Shown here piece by piece: positions 53,737-64,000 of a stretch of DNA of 64,000 nucleotides. Position 1 is the first letter of the stretch, and every line of letters starts with the position of its first letter. Where the stretch lies: the NCBI GenBank assembly GCA_902518185.1, contig CABYFG010000002.1, positions 62,001 to 126,000 of the forward strand, in the 5' to 3' direction. The position numbers were made by a program, and so were the translations under genes. The stretch comes from an uncultured Pelagibacteraceae bacterium (GTDB lineage: Bacteria; Pseudomonadota; Alphaproteobacteria; Pelagibacterales; Pelagibacteraceae). The notes beneath the pieces are model-generated. The model had not been told where the DNA came from. It saw nothing but the letters and a program-made list of their open reading frames with translations, and made no database searches.

Positions 53737-54093
53737 ATGGCAAGAGTAAAAAGAGGAGTTACCAGCAGAGCGAAGCATAAAAAAGTGCTCAAAGCTGTCA
53801 AAGGGCAGTGGGGCAGAAGAAAGAACACAATAAGAGTTGCAAAGCAAGCGATGGAAAAAGCTATGCAATATGCTTACAGAGATCGAAGAAATAAAAAAAG
53901 AGACTTTAAGTCTCTTTGGATACAAAGAATTAATGCGGGTGTTAGAGCTGAAGGATTAACCTACTCTAAATTTATTAACGGATTAAATAAAAGTGGAATT
54001 AAAATAGATCGAAAAATATTAGCTGAGATTGCCTATGATAGTCCAGAAGCCTTTAAAATTATAGTTCAAAAAGCCCAAGCAGCATTAAATTAA
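53737..54093 (+). CDS. rplT: 50S ribosomal protein L20
   Basis: Assembly protein of the large subunit, 118 residues, starting [20 protein letters not shown], with [20 protein letters not shown] and [20 protein letters not shown]. In many bacteria L20 binds its own leader to control infC-rpmI-rplT; no such structure was identified here. It is followed by a 39-base gap to pheS. Confidence 0.97.
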   Translation: MARVKRGVTSRAKHKKVLKAVKGQWGRRKNTIRVAKQAMEKAMQYAYRDRRNKKRDFKSLWIQRINAGVRAEGLTYSKFINGLNKSGIKIDRKILAEIAYDSPEAFKIIVQKAQAALN

Positions 54094-54132
54094 TTTCATT
54101 GTTGTTTTTCTAGAAACAAATATTCTACAAAT

Positions 54133-55200
54133 ATGTCTGATTATAAAAAAATTAAAAATAAATATTTAGACAAATTAAACAGTAATTTAAAAATTGAGGA
54201 ACTAAATAATATTAAAACAGAATTATTCGGAAAAAATGGCCTAATTTCAAATTCATTTAAAAATCTTGGTCAATTAAAACCAGATGAGAGAAAAAAGCAT
54301 GCATCTGATTTAAATTCAATAAAAGAAGAGCTTCAAGATAAGATAAATGCAAAATTTCAGCAAATAGAGGCAGAGGAAATAAATTCCAAATTAAAAGATG
54401 AAAAAATAGATATAACTTTACCTGAAAGAGATATCAGTCAGGGAAAAATTCATCCAGTTTCACAGGTCATCGATGAAATATCTTCAATATTTTCTGAGAT
54501 TGGATTTAGTGTTGAAGAGGGACCTGACGTTGAAAATGAAAATTATAATTTTACGGCATTAAATACACCTGAAAATCATCCAGCAAGAGATATGCACGAT
54601 ACTTTTTATTTGGACAATGATAAGAAAACGCTTCTGAGAACACACACATCACCAGTTCAAGTAAGGACTATGTTAAAAGGAAAACCACCATTTAAAATTA
54701 TAGCCCCCGGCAGAACATATAGGTCTGACAGTGATCAAACTCATTCACCAATGTTTCATCAAGTTGAGGGACTTTATATTGATAAGGATATAACCATGGG
54801 GCATTTAAAGGGATGTCTAAACTATTTTATAAAGTCATTTTTTGAAGTTGACAAGATTAAGATGAGATTTAGACCAAGTCATTTCCCTTTCACAGAGCCG
54901 TCAGCAGAGGTAGATATTGGTTACGAAATGAAAGATGGCAAAATAATAATCGGTGAGGGTGATAAATGGTTAGAAATTTTAGGCTGTGGCATGGTACATC
55001 CAAATGTCTTAAAGAATGTGAATGTCAATTCTGATAAATATCAAGGCTATGCTTTTGGTATTGGTATAGATAGACTTGGGATGCTAAAATATGGAATCAA
55101 TGATCTACGAGCTTTTTTTGAGACAGATTACAGATGGCTAAATCATTTTGGCTTTGATCCATTGGATGTCCCATCAAATTATAGGGGCCTTAGCAGATGA
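54133..55200 (+). CDS. pheS: Phenylalanyl-tRNA synthetase alpha subunit
   Basis: Catalytic subunit of the (alpha-beta)2 class II enzyme, 355 residues. The N-terminal coiled coil (about 1-90) is followed by [47 protein letters not shown] (motif region), [17 protein letters not shown] and the motif 3 segment [34 protein letters not shown] holds the phenylalanine-binding residues. The stop overlaps the pheT start by four bases. Confidence 0.97.
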   Translation: MSDYKKIKNKYLDKLNSNLKIEELNNIKTELFGKNGLISNSFKNLGQLKPDERKKHASDLNSIKEELQDKINAKFQQIEAEEINSKLKDEKIDITLPERDISQGKIHPVSQVIDEISSIFSEIGFSVEEGPDVENENYNFTALNTPENHPARDMHDTFYLDNDKKTLLRTHTSPVQVRTMLKGKPPFKIIAPGRTYRSDSDQTHSPMFHQVEGLYIDKDITMGHLKGCLNYFIKSFFEVDKIKMRFRPSHFPFTEPSAEVDIGYEMKDGKIIIGEGDKWLEILGCGMVHPNVLKNVNVNSDKYQGYAFGIGIDRLGMLKYGINDLRAFFETDYRWLNHFGFDPLDVPSNYRGLSR

Positions 55201-57605
55201 AATTTACAATAAGTTGGCTTAAAGATCATCTTAAGTCAAATAAAAAAGATAATGAGATAATTGATAAATTAACAAATATTGGTTTAGAGGTAGAGAGCTT
55301 TCAAAAATTAAGTTCTGATTTAGATGGTTTTAAAGTTGCAAAAATTGTTAATGTCAAAAAACATCCTAATGCTGATAGATTAAAATTGTGTGATGTAGAT
55401 ATAGGTAAAAAAAAAATTATAAAAGTAGTATGTGGAGCTTCTAACGCCAAAAAAAATCTTTTAACAGTTTATGCTAGCCCAGGATCAGTCATACCAAAAA
55501 GTAAAATTAAACTTACAACAAGTAAAATTAGAGGGATAACTTCTTACGGAATGTTGTGTTCTGAGTCTGAGTTAAACCTTTCTAGCGAGGCTGATGGCAT
55601 AATCGAATTAAAATCCAGTAAATATTTAAATCAAATAGGAGTAGATTTTTTTAAGAAAAATTCTGAAAAAGTAATCGATTTGTCAATAACTCCTAATCGT
55701 CCAGATTGCCTTGGAGTTAGAGGGATTGCAAGAGATCTTGCCGCTGCTGGTGTTGGAAAATTAAAAGACCCCTCGGTAAAAAGTCAAAAAAAAGAGGGCA
55801 AACAACCTTTTAAAGTTTCAATTATAAAGAGCAAAAACCAAGGATGCACAATTTTTGGGACCTGTTTAATAAAAGGTCTTATTAATAAAGAAAGCCCAAA
55901 ATGGTTAAAAGAAAAAATTATCTCACTCGGTCAAAATCCAATTTCAGCTATAGTAGATATTACAAATTACATAATGTTAGATTTAAACAGACCACTTCAT
56001 GCTTATGATGCTGACAAGATTGATAAGGAAATTGTTGTAAGAAATTCGAAAAAAGGTGAATCTTTTCGTGCACTTGACAACAAAGAGTACCTATTGGATG
56101 AGGGCATGTGTGTAATTTCAGACAAATCAAGAGTCCTAGGTTTAGGTGGTATTATTGGTGGAACATACTCAGGTACAGAATTAAAAACTAAAAATATTTT
56201 ATTAGAATCTGCTTATTTTTTACCTGAGTCGGTAAGAAGGACTTCAAAATTATTAAATTTAGACACAGATGCTAAATTTAGATTTGAAAGAGGCATAGAT
56301 CCTAACTCTATTGAGGAAGGTCTCTCAAAAGCAGCTAATTTGATTACTGAAATTTGTGGGGGTAAGATTAGTAAATTTGATATCCAAAAAAGTAAAAAAA
56401 GTAGAATTAGAAAAATCAAATTTGATATTCCTCTTTTTAAAAAAATTACAGGCTTCAAAGTTAAAGATAAAGAAATAATTAGAATCTTAACTGATTTAGG
56501 TTTTGGTATTTCAAAAAAAAAACAAAAATTACATTTAATAGTTCCCACATGGAGACCTGATATAACTCAACCAGTTGATATTGTTGAGGAAATAGCAAGA
56601 ATAAAAGGTTATGATAATATTGAAACTTTAGAACCAAAAAAAGATAGAACTAAAGATACTTTAAATAAGGAACAAAAGTTATTTCATTTTCTTCAAAGAG
56701 CTGTAGCATCAAAAGGATATTTTGAAACAGTAACTTGGTCTTTCACTGACTCTAAAATCAATAAGCTTTTTCAAGAAAAGAACAAAGAAATTAGAATAGT
56801 AAATCCAATTAGTTCAGAATTAGATGTTTTGAGAAATTCAATTTTTCCAAATTTAATGTTTTATATTAAAAAAAATTTAGACAGAGGTTTTAAGGATATT
56901 TCATTATTTGAGATTGGCCCAGTCTTTAGTGGAAACAAACCTGGCGAACAATCAACTGTAATTGGTGGGATTAAGTGCGGGAAAATTTTTAGACATAATT
57001 GGAACGCCAACGAGAGACTTATTGATGTTTTTGATTTAAAAAAAGATTTATTTCAAACATTAATAGAATCTGGATTTAATAAAAATAATTTTTTTATAAG
57101 AGACAAAACTCCTACTTATTATCATCCAGGAAAGTCAGGATCAGTTTATTTGGATAAGGATGATATAGAACCAGTAGCTTTTTTTGGTGAATTCCACCCA
57201 AATATTATTAAAAAACTTGATATCAAAACAGATGCGCTCGTAGGCTTTGAGATATTTTTAGATCGTTTGAAAATTAGTAGTTTAAATCTAAAAGAAAAAA
57301 AACTTTTTTATGAGTATTCAGATTATCAAAAGTCAGAGAGAGATTTTGCATTTATCGTTGACAAGAATATTAAAGCTCAAGATTTGATTAAAATAATATC
57401 TTCAGTTGATCAAAGTTTAATAAAATCAGTTAAAGTTTTTGATATTTATGAAGGTGAAAATATACCTAAAGACAAAAAATCTATTGCTTTGAATGTAACT
57501 ATTCAATCTTCAGAAAAAACTCTTAACGATAAAGATTTAGAAAAAATTAATCATTTAATAATTTCAACTGTTGAGACACAAACTGGGGCTAGAATTAGGT
57601 CCTAA
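55197..57605 (+). CDS. pheT: Phenylalanyl-tRNA synthetase beta subunit
   Basis: Editing and tRNA-binding subunit of 802 residues, normal in length. Domain order: N-terminal piece [11 protein letters not shown], tRNA-binding OB fold ([18 protein letters not shown]), B3/B4 editing domain ([20 protein letters not shown]), B5 domain, the inactive class II core and the C-terminal ferredoxin-fold anticodon-binding domain ([18 protein letters not shown] and QTGARIRS). Overlaps pheS by four bases and is followed directly by lepA. Confidence 0.97.
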   Translation: MKFTISWLKDHLKSNKKDNEIIDKLTNIGLEVESFQKLSSDLDGFKVAKIVNVKKHPNADRLKLCDVDIGKKKIIKVVCGASNAKKNLLTVYASPGSVIPKSKIKLTTSKIRGITSYGMLCSESELNLSSEADGIIELKSSKYLNQIGVDFFKKNSEKVIDLSITPNRPDCLGVRGIARDLAAAGVGKLKDPSVKSQKKEGKQPFKVSIIKSKNQGCTIFGTCLIKGLINKESPKWLKEKIISLGQNPISAIVDITNYIMLDLNRPLHAYDADKIDKEIVVRNSKKGESFRALDNKEYLLDEGMCVISDKSRVLGLGGIIGGTYSGTELKTKNILLESAYFLPESVRRTSKLLNLDTDAKFRFERGIDPNSIEEGLSKAANLITEICGGKISKFDIQKSKKSRIRKIKFDIPLFKKITGFKVKDKEIIRILTDLGFGISKKKQKLHLIVPTWRPDITQPVDIVEEIARIKGYDNIETLEPKKDRTKDTLNKEQKLFHFLQRAVASKGYFETVTWSFTDSKINKLFQEKNKEIRIVNPISSELDVLRNSIFPNLMFYIKKNLDRGFKDISLFEIGPVFSGNKPGEQSTVIGGIKCGKIFRHNWNANERLIDVFDLKKDLFQTLIESGFNKNNFFIRDKTPTYYHPGKSGSVYLDKDDIEPVAFFGEFHPNIIKKLDIKTDALVGFEIFLDRLKISSLNLKEKKLFYEYSDYQKSERDFAFIVDKNIKAQDLIKIISSVDQSLIKSVKVFDIYEGENIPKDKKSIALNVTIQSSEKTLNDKDLEKINHLIISTVETQTGARIRS

Positions 57606-59417
57606 ATGAATTCAAAAATCGACAACATAAGAAATTTTGCAATTATTGCTCATATTGACCATGGTAAATCAACGATTGCTGATAGAATCATTCATCATTG
57701 TGGTGGACTCAGTGAAAGAGAAATGAAAGCCCAAGTTTTAGACTCAATGGATATAGAGAGAGAAAGAGGAATCACGATTAAGGCCCAAACAGTCCAATTA
57801 AATTATAAAGCTAAAGATGGCAAAAGTTACCTTTTAAACATTATTGATACACCGGGTCATGTTGATTTTAGTTATGAGGTAAGCAGATCTTTGTATGCTT
57901 GTGAGGGTTCAATACTTATTGTAGATACAACGCAAGGGGTTGAGGCTCAAACATTAGCTAATGTTTATCAGGCTTTAGATATAGATCATGAAATAATCCC
58001 TATTCTAAATAAAATTGACTTACCTGCTTCTAACTTAGAAAAAACTAAAAAACAAATTGAGGATGTTATCGGTATAGATACAGAACAAGCCGTCGCCTGT
58101 TCTGGAAAAACTGGAGAGGGTATCAGGGATATACTTGAGCAAATAGTAAAGAAACTACCTCCACCCAAAGGAAATTTAGATGGGAATTTAAAATGCTTAT
58201 TAGTTGATAGCTGGTATGATACTTACTTAGGGGTAGTAATTTTAGTCAGAGTTATAAATGGAAAAATACGAAAAAATATGAAAATAAAAATGTTATCAAC
58301 TCAACAAGATTATATTGTGGAAAAAGTTGGAGTTTTTACGCCAAAACCAAGAGATATTAATGAGTTAAATACTGGGGAAATAGGTTTTATAACAACAGGC
58401 ATTAAGGTTTTATCTGAAACAAAAGTTGGTGATACTATATGTGAGTCATCTAAAGCTGAAGTTGAGCCTTTACCAGGATTTAAACCCAGTAAACCGGTTG
58501 TTTTTTGTGGTCTTTTTCCAGTTGATAGTTCTGAGTATCAAAAATTAAAGGATGGTCTTGCTAAATTACAACTAAATGATTCAAGCTTTTCTTTCGAGGC
58601 AGAGTCGTCTTCGGCTTTAGGTTTGGGTTTTAGATGTGGTTTTTTAGGACTTCTTCATCTTGAGATTATAACAGAAAGGTTAGAGAGAGAATTTGATGTA
58701 AATTTACTCACTACTACACCTGGTGTAGTATATAAAATAAATTTAAATGATGGAGATATCATTCATTTACAGAACCCTTCGAGCCTTCCAGATCCAACTT
58801 TTATTAAATTTATAGAAGAGCCTTGGATTAAAGCTACAATAATTACACCAGACCAATATTTAGGATCAATTATAAAACTATGTCAAGAAAAACGCGGTAT
58901 ACAAATTAATTTAAGTTATTCAGGAAATAGAGCAGTCATAATTTATGAACTTCCTTTAAATGAAGTGGTTTTTGATTTTAATGATAAAATAAAGTCAATG
59001 ACAAGTGGTTATGCTAGTTTTGATTATGAAATAATTGAATATAAAGAGGGAGATTTGGTAAAATTAGGTATATTAGTAAATTCTGAGCCTGTTGATGCAT
59101 TAGCTATGATGATACATAAAGATTTTGCACAGAAAACAGGTCGTGAAGTTTGTGAAAAATTGAAGGATTTAATTCCTAGACATAATTTTATGATACCCAT
59201 TCAAGCAGCTATAGGTGGAAAAATTATTGCAAGAGAAACAATTAAAGGTTTTAAGAAAGATGTTTTAACTAAGATTCATGGAGGAGGAGCCACAGACAGA
59301 AAAAGAAAATTATTAGAGAAACAAAAAAAAGGTAAAGCCAGATCAAAACAGTTTGGACGTGTTGAAATACCACAAGAGGCTTTTATTGGAGTGTTAAAAA
59401 TTTCAAAAGAAAAGTAA
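57606..59417 (+). CDS. lepA: Elongation factor 4 (LepA)
   Basis: Ribosome-associated GTPase of 603 residues with G1 HIDHGKST, G3 [13 protein letters not shown]4 NKIDLP and the EF-G-like domains, ending with the LepA-specific C-terminal domain ([36 protein letters not shown]). It can back-translocate ribosomes and affects initiation or biogenesis; its exact role is debated. The stop lies one base before the tRNA-Ser gene, and it starts one base after pheT. Confidence 0.97.
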   Translation: MNSKIDNIRNFAIIAHIDHGKSTIADRIIHHCGGLSEREMKAQVLDSMDIERERGITIKAQTVQLNYKAKDGKSYLLNIIDTPGHVDFSYEVSRSLYACEGSILIVDTTQGVEAQTLANVYQALDIDHEIIPILNKIDLPASNLEKTKKQIEDVIGIDTEQAVACSGKTGEGIRDILEQIVKKLPPPKGNLDGNLKCLLVDSWYDTYLGVVILVRVINGKIRKNMKIKMLSTQQDYIVEKVGVFTPKPRDINELNTGEIGFITTGIKVLSETKVGDTICESSKAEVEPLPGFKPSKPVVFCGLFPVDSSEYQKLKDGLAKLQLNDSSFSFEAESSSALGLGFRCGFLGLLHLEIITERLEREFDVNLLTTTPGVVYKINLNDGDIIHLQNPSSLPDPTFIKFIEEPWIKATIITPDQYLGSIIKLCQEKRGIQINLSYSGNRAVIIYELPLNEVVFDFNDKIKSMTSGYASFDYEIIEYKEGDLVKLGILVNSEPVDALAMMIHKDFAQKTGREVCEKLKDLIPRHNFMIPIQAAIGGKIIARETIKGFKKDVLTKIHGGGATDRKRKLLEKQKKGKARSKQFGRVEIPQEAFIGVLKISKEK

Positions 59418-59418
59418 T

Positions 59419-59508
59419 GGAGAGGTGGCCGAGTGGTTTAAGGCGCACGCTTGGAAAGCGTGTTAAGAGGTAACTCTTTCGTGGGTTCGAATCCCACTCT
59501 CTCCGCCA
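59419..59508 (+). tRNA. tRNA-Ser (anticodon GGA)
   Basis: Acceptor GGAGAGG pairs with TCTCTCC (one G-U), the anticodon stem CACGC/GCGTG with loop TTGGAAA gives GGA for UCC/UCU, and a long variable arm GAGGTAACTC typical of tRNA-Ser precedes the T arm GTGGG/CCCAC. CCA is encoded at 59506-59508. It follows the lepA stop by one base. Confidence 0.97.
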
Positions 59509-59509
59509 A

Positions 59510-60433
59510 TTATTTTATAGATCCTAAAATTTTTTTTATAATTTTCTGAGAATTCATTTTATCAGTATTATAGTATTTATTTTTAGCAAAAATTATTTTG
59601 CTTTCTGGTTTAGTATGAACTGGAATGTAAATTGCGTGAACATCTTTTTTCAATGAAGAGCCAAGGCAAATCGGCCCAGACTCATTACCAATAACATATT
59701 TACAACTATTTATAATTTGAATTATTTTAAAAATATTTTTGTTATATGTATAATGTACATTTTTGCAATTATACTTAGTTTTAAGAAAAATCTTTTTTAA
59801 CTCTTTTTTATTAGGAGCAAAATTAATGTACAAGATATTTTTTCTTTTTAATTTTTCTATTATTGCTAAATAATTTTTAATTGGCCAGTTATTTTGATCA
59901 TGATGTGAGTCAATATTTATAAAAATTTGCCTTTTATTTTTCTTTTTTAAATTTTTAAATTTTTTTCTTCTTAGAAAAAAATTACTTTCTTTGATTGGTA
60001 ACTTTAAGTTATTTGTATATTTAATTAGTCTTTCTGATATTGTTAAATGATTGAGGGACTTATCTTTCGTAATTTGAAATTTTCCCACTCCAAAAATATC
60101 TTTTTTTTTTACATTACTTAATAGAACTGGAATTACCAATCTTCGATAATTAGCGGTCAAAATCAAGCGATCTACATTAAGCTTATTTATCAAATTTCTA
60201 AATTTAATTATATTTTGAATTGTTTTAAAAATGCCATAACGAGTATTATCAAAACTAATAATTCGATCATAAAAACTCTCGTTTTTGTAGACTTCTTTTG
60301 CATGATTAACCTTATTTGACAAAATAATGATTTTTTTTTTAAAACTTAAATATAAAGACCTTAGTAAAGGTAAATGGTATATTAAGTCACCAATTCCCCT
60401 TGCTCCTATAATCACAAGTAATCTTTTTTTCAT
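59510..60433 (-). CDS. GT9-family glycosyltransferase (heptosyltransferase-like)
   Basis: A 307-residue GT-B protein of the ADP-heptose:LPS heptosyltransferase family. It begins with KKRLLVIIGARGIGDLIYHL (the G-x-GD-x3-P type motif), has a middle NIDSHHDQNNWPIKNY and the family's donor-site block NSCKYVIGNESGPICLGSSL. The C-terminus is Lys-rich. It probably adds a sugar to the LPS inner core or to a related glycolipid, in the cytoplasm at the inner membrane. It is isolated, antisense between tRNA-Ser (two bases from its stop) and gyrB (114 bases from its start). Confidence 0.82.
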   Translation of the reverse strand: MKKRLLVIIGARGIGDLIYHLPLLRSLYLSFKKKIIILSNKVNHAKEVYKNESFYDRIISFDNTRYGIFKTIQNIIKFRNLINKLNVDRLILTANYRRLVIPVLLSNVKKKDIFGVGKFQITKDKSLNHLTISERLIKYTNNLKLPIKESNFFLRRKKFKNLKKKNKRQIFINIDSHHDQNNWPIKNYLAIIEKLKRKNILYINFAPNKKELKKIFLKTKYNCKNVHYTYNKNIFKIIQIINSCKYVIGNESGPICLGSSLKKDVHAIYIPVHTKPESKIIFAKNKYYNTDKMNSQKIIKKILGSIK

Positions 60434-60517
60434 TTTTAAAAATAATATACATTAAAAATTATTGTTAATATTACTCTTTAGAGCAAATAAATTAAATATT
60501 TACTCAAAAAAAAATGA

Positions 60518-62605
<2,088 letters not shown>

Positions 62606-62608
62606 TAT

Positions 62609-63889
62609 ATGAAGTTTTTTGAAACTTCAAAATATTATACTCTTAAAAAATCTACATATATATCTTTAAGATGGATTGCTATATTTGGTCAGTTATTTTC
62701 TATAAACATTGTATATTTTTATTTTAAATTTAATTTTGACTATTACTATTCGTCTATTATAATTTTAGTTGGAATTTTAAGTAATCTTTATCTAATTTAT
62801 ATATACCCTAAAACCCAAATTTCAGACAGAGCAGCACTTTTCTTTTTATTAGTAGATATTTTTCAACTTGGTGCACTAATTTATTTAACTGGAGGGATAC
62901 GAAATCCTTTTATTATATTTTTATTAATTCCAAGTGTTTTTGCTTCTTCAAATTTAGGTTTTAGATCAAATTTATTTCTTGTCTTAACAACAATAGCCAT
63001 GATTATTTTTTTAACCTTTTTTTCCAAAAGTCTACCATCCCCTTTAAATGACCACTTTCATGTCAGTCCATATTATTTTTATTCAATACCTATTGCTTTA
63101 GTTATAGCTCTGGTATTTTTAAATTATTTTGCAATTATTTTTGGTTCAGAGTCTAGATTAAGAAAAGAAGCTTTGAATAAAATGGAGGAAATAATGGCTA
63201 AAGAACATGAGATGTTATCTTTAGGAGGTCAAGCAGCGGCCGCAGCACATTCATTAGGTACACCACTTTCCACAATAAAGATTATTAGTCAGGAACTTAT
63301 GAAGCAATTCAAGAATCAAAAGGATGTAATTCAAGATATTAAACTTTTATCTAGTCAGGTAGAAAGATGTAATCAAATACTGAAAAAATTATCTTTAGAC
63401 CCTAATCAAGAAGACGATTTTATTGATGAGGATTTGACAATGCGAGATTATCTTAAGGAAATAATTTCTTCATTCCAGGAGGCAAGCAATAAAAAGTTCA
63501 TTTTCAATTTTGCTCAAGATTCAAATTCAAAAAAAATTACAAAATCAATAGAAATAATTTATGGATTAAGGAACTTTATAGGCAATGCAAATAAATTTAG
63601 TTTTAGTAAAATATTTATCTCATTAAAAAGTGATAATGATTTTACTGAAGTAATTATAGAGGATGATGGTAGTGGTTTTCCGAATGATATAATTTCCAAG
63701 ATAGGTGAACCCTATCTAAAATCTATAAAAAATCCTAATACTGGTAAAGACGGTCTAGGCTTAGGATTATTTATTGGGAAAAATTTATTAGAAAAAAATT
63801 TTGCTATGATAAATTGTAAAAATTCTGAAACCAGGAGTGGTGCAGAGATAATTATTAGATGGAAGAATAAAGATTTATTTAATATTTGA
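62609..63889 (+). CDS. regB: Redox-sensing histidine kinase RegB/PrrB
   Basis: Membrane sensor kinase of the RegB/PrrB/ActS group that senses respiratory redox state and phosphorylates RegA. The 426 residues have six hydrophobic helices (about 18-175) with the ubiquinone-site motif GGIRNPF (residues 95-101), the H box AAAAHSLGTPLSTIKI (His214) and the conserved redox Cys254 in VERCNQIL, equal to the regulatory cysteine of RegB. The N box is FIGNANKFSF, the G1 box DDGSGFP and the G2 box GLGLGLFIG. It lies three bases after gyrB. No regA gene is in the window. The following gene is convergent. Confidence 0.93.
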   Translation: MKFFETSKYYTLKKSTYISLRWIAIFGQLFSINIVYFYFKFNFDYYYSSIIILVGILSNLYLIYIYPKTQISDRAALFFLLVDIFQLGALIYLTGGIRNPFIIFLLIPSVFASSNLGFRSNLFLVLTTIAMIIFLTFFSKSLPSPLNDHFHVSPYYFYSIPIALVIALVFLNYFAIIFGSESRLRKEALNKMEEIMAKEHEMLSLGGQAAAAAHSLGTPLSTIKIISQELMKQFKNQKDVIQDIKLLSSQVERCNQILKKLSLDPNQEDDFIDEDLTMRDYLKEIISSFQEASNKKFIFNFAQDSNSKKITKSIEIIYGLRNFIGNANKFSFSKIFISLKSDNDFTEVIIEDDGSGFPNDIISKIGEPYLKSIKNPNTGKDGLGLGLFIGKNLLEKNFAMINCKNSETRSGAEIIIRWKNKDLFNI

Positions 63890-63890
63890 T

Positions 63891-64000
63891 TTAGTGAAAA
63901 TTTTTCATCTTTTTATTATCAAATAATTTGCTTAATTGAGAAATCATAACATCTCCTAATTCACCAACATCTGAAATTTTAATTGCGCGATTGTAATATC
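63891..64000 (-). CDS. C-terminal end of an unidentified protein (partial)
   Basis: On the minus strand a reading frame is open from the window edge to the TAA at 63891, giving a tail that ends ISQLSKLFDNKKMKNFH after YYNRAIKISDVGELGDV. It has ordinary codon use and a charge pattern unlike random A/T-rich DNA, and it converges on regB with one base between the stops. Too little is visible to name it. The other minus frames close within 50 bases. Confidence 0.5.
   Translation of the reverse strand, partial: YYNRAIKISDVGELGDVMISQLSKLFDNKKMKNFH

Noticed and set aside
54094-54132. Terminator-like TTGTTT/AAACAA repeat after rplT
   Set aside because: The stem is only six A/T-rich pairs and no T-run follows, so it is unlikely to end transcription before pheS.

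Overview
The window comes from a very A+T-rich (by eye about 70 %, not computed), tightly packed alphaproteobacterial genome. Gene content and order point to a streamlined marine lineage of the SAR11/Pelagibacterales type: irr-fabA-fabB-fabI, ubiE-ubiB-coaBC-dut facing mutM-rpsT-dnaA-dnaN, argH-lptM-lysA facing tlpA, fdxA-carD behind an SUV3-type helicase, and gltD-gltB. This assignment rests on recognised protein families, gene order and composition, not on a database search. Genes abut or overlap by a few bases, no gene-free stretch exceeds 300 bases, and I see no insertion sequence, prophage, CRISPR array or rRNA operon.

Layout. 1-4930: infB (5' truncated by the window edge), rbfA, rpsO, pnp. 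4977-5855: a lone FkbM-like methyltransferase. 5859-8357 (minus): fabA-fabB-fabI for unsaturated fatty acids, divergent from the iron regulator irr. 8894-12038: a good Irr-box (ICE) candidate followed by katG, a 2OG-Fe(II) hydroxylase-like gene and a DUF2061 membrane protein. 12065-12308: a Fur-box-like site before a 59-residue cysteine-rich protein. 12332-17442 (minus): SH3 protein, ThiF/MoeB-like E1 enzyme, dut, coaBC, ubiB, ubiE. 17476-21432: mutM, rpsT, dnaA, dnaN. 21429-24869 (minus): plsC, lysA, lptM, argH. 24893-28518: tlpA, a HIG1 protein, an esterase, an HNH endonuclease, coq7, dsbB and a YqaA/VTT membrane protein. 28576-30365: tRNA-Leu and an acyl-CoA synthetase. 30485-30710: a self-contained unit for a 25-residue Lys/Arg peptide with promoter, perfect palindrome, strong ribosome-binding site and terminator. 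30709-34744 (minus): SUV3 helicase, TerB-like protein, fdxA, carD. 34918-36880: thioesterase, tRNA-Arg, acetyl-CoA acetyltransferase and two tiny ORFs. 36980-41283: aceE with a fused lipoyl domain, and aceF. 41292-42946: EamA transporter and uppP. 43131-49075: gltD, gltB. 49068-51011: hydrolase and a GT4 glycosyltransferase. 51012-59508: thrS, infC, rpmI, rplT, pheS, pheT, lepA, tRNA-Ser. 59510-64000: GT9 glycosyltransferase, gyrB, regB and the 3' end of an unidentified minus-strand gene.

How it fits together. Most of the window is housekeeping: translation, replication initiation and clamp loading, fatty-acid and quinone synthesis, central carbon and nitrogen assimilation. The parts that depart from the routine are an iron/peroxide locus (irr, katG and two iron-regulator-like sites), a lipoyl-E1 fusion in pyruvate dehydrogenase, a CarD with a long histone-H1-like lysine-rich tail converging on the tiny Lys/Arg peptide gene, and several small genes (LptM, the cysteine-rich protein, possible membrane micro-ORFs) that are too short for standard ORF cut-offs. 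Very short divergent spacers (argH/tlpA 23 bp, ubiE/mutM 33 bp) and mRNAs beginning just after tRNA genes suggest that some messages are leaderless or have almost no leader.
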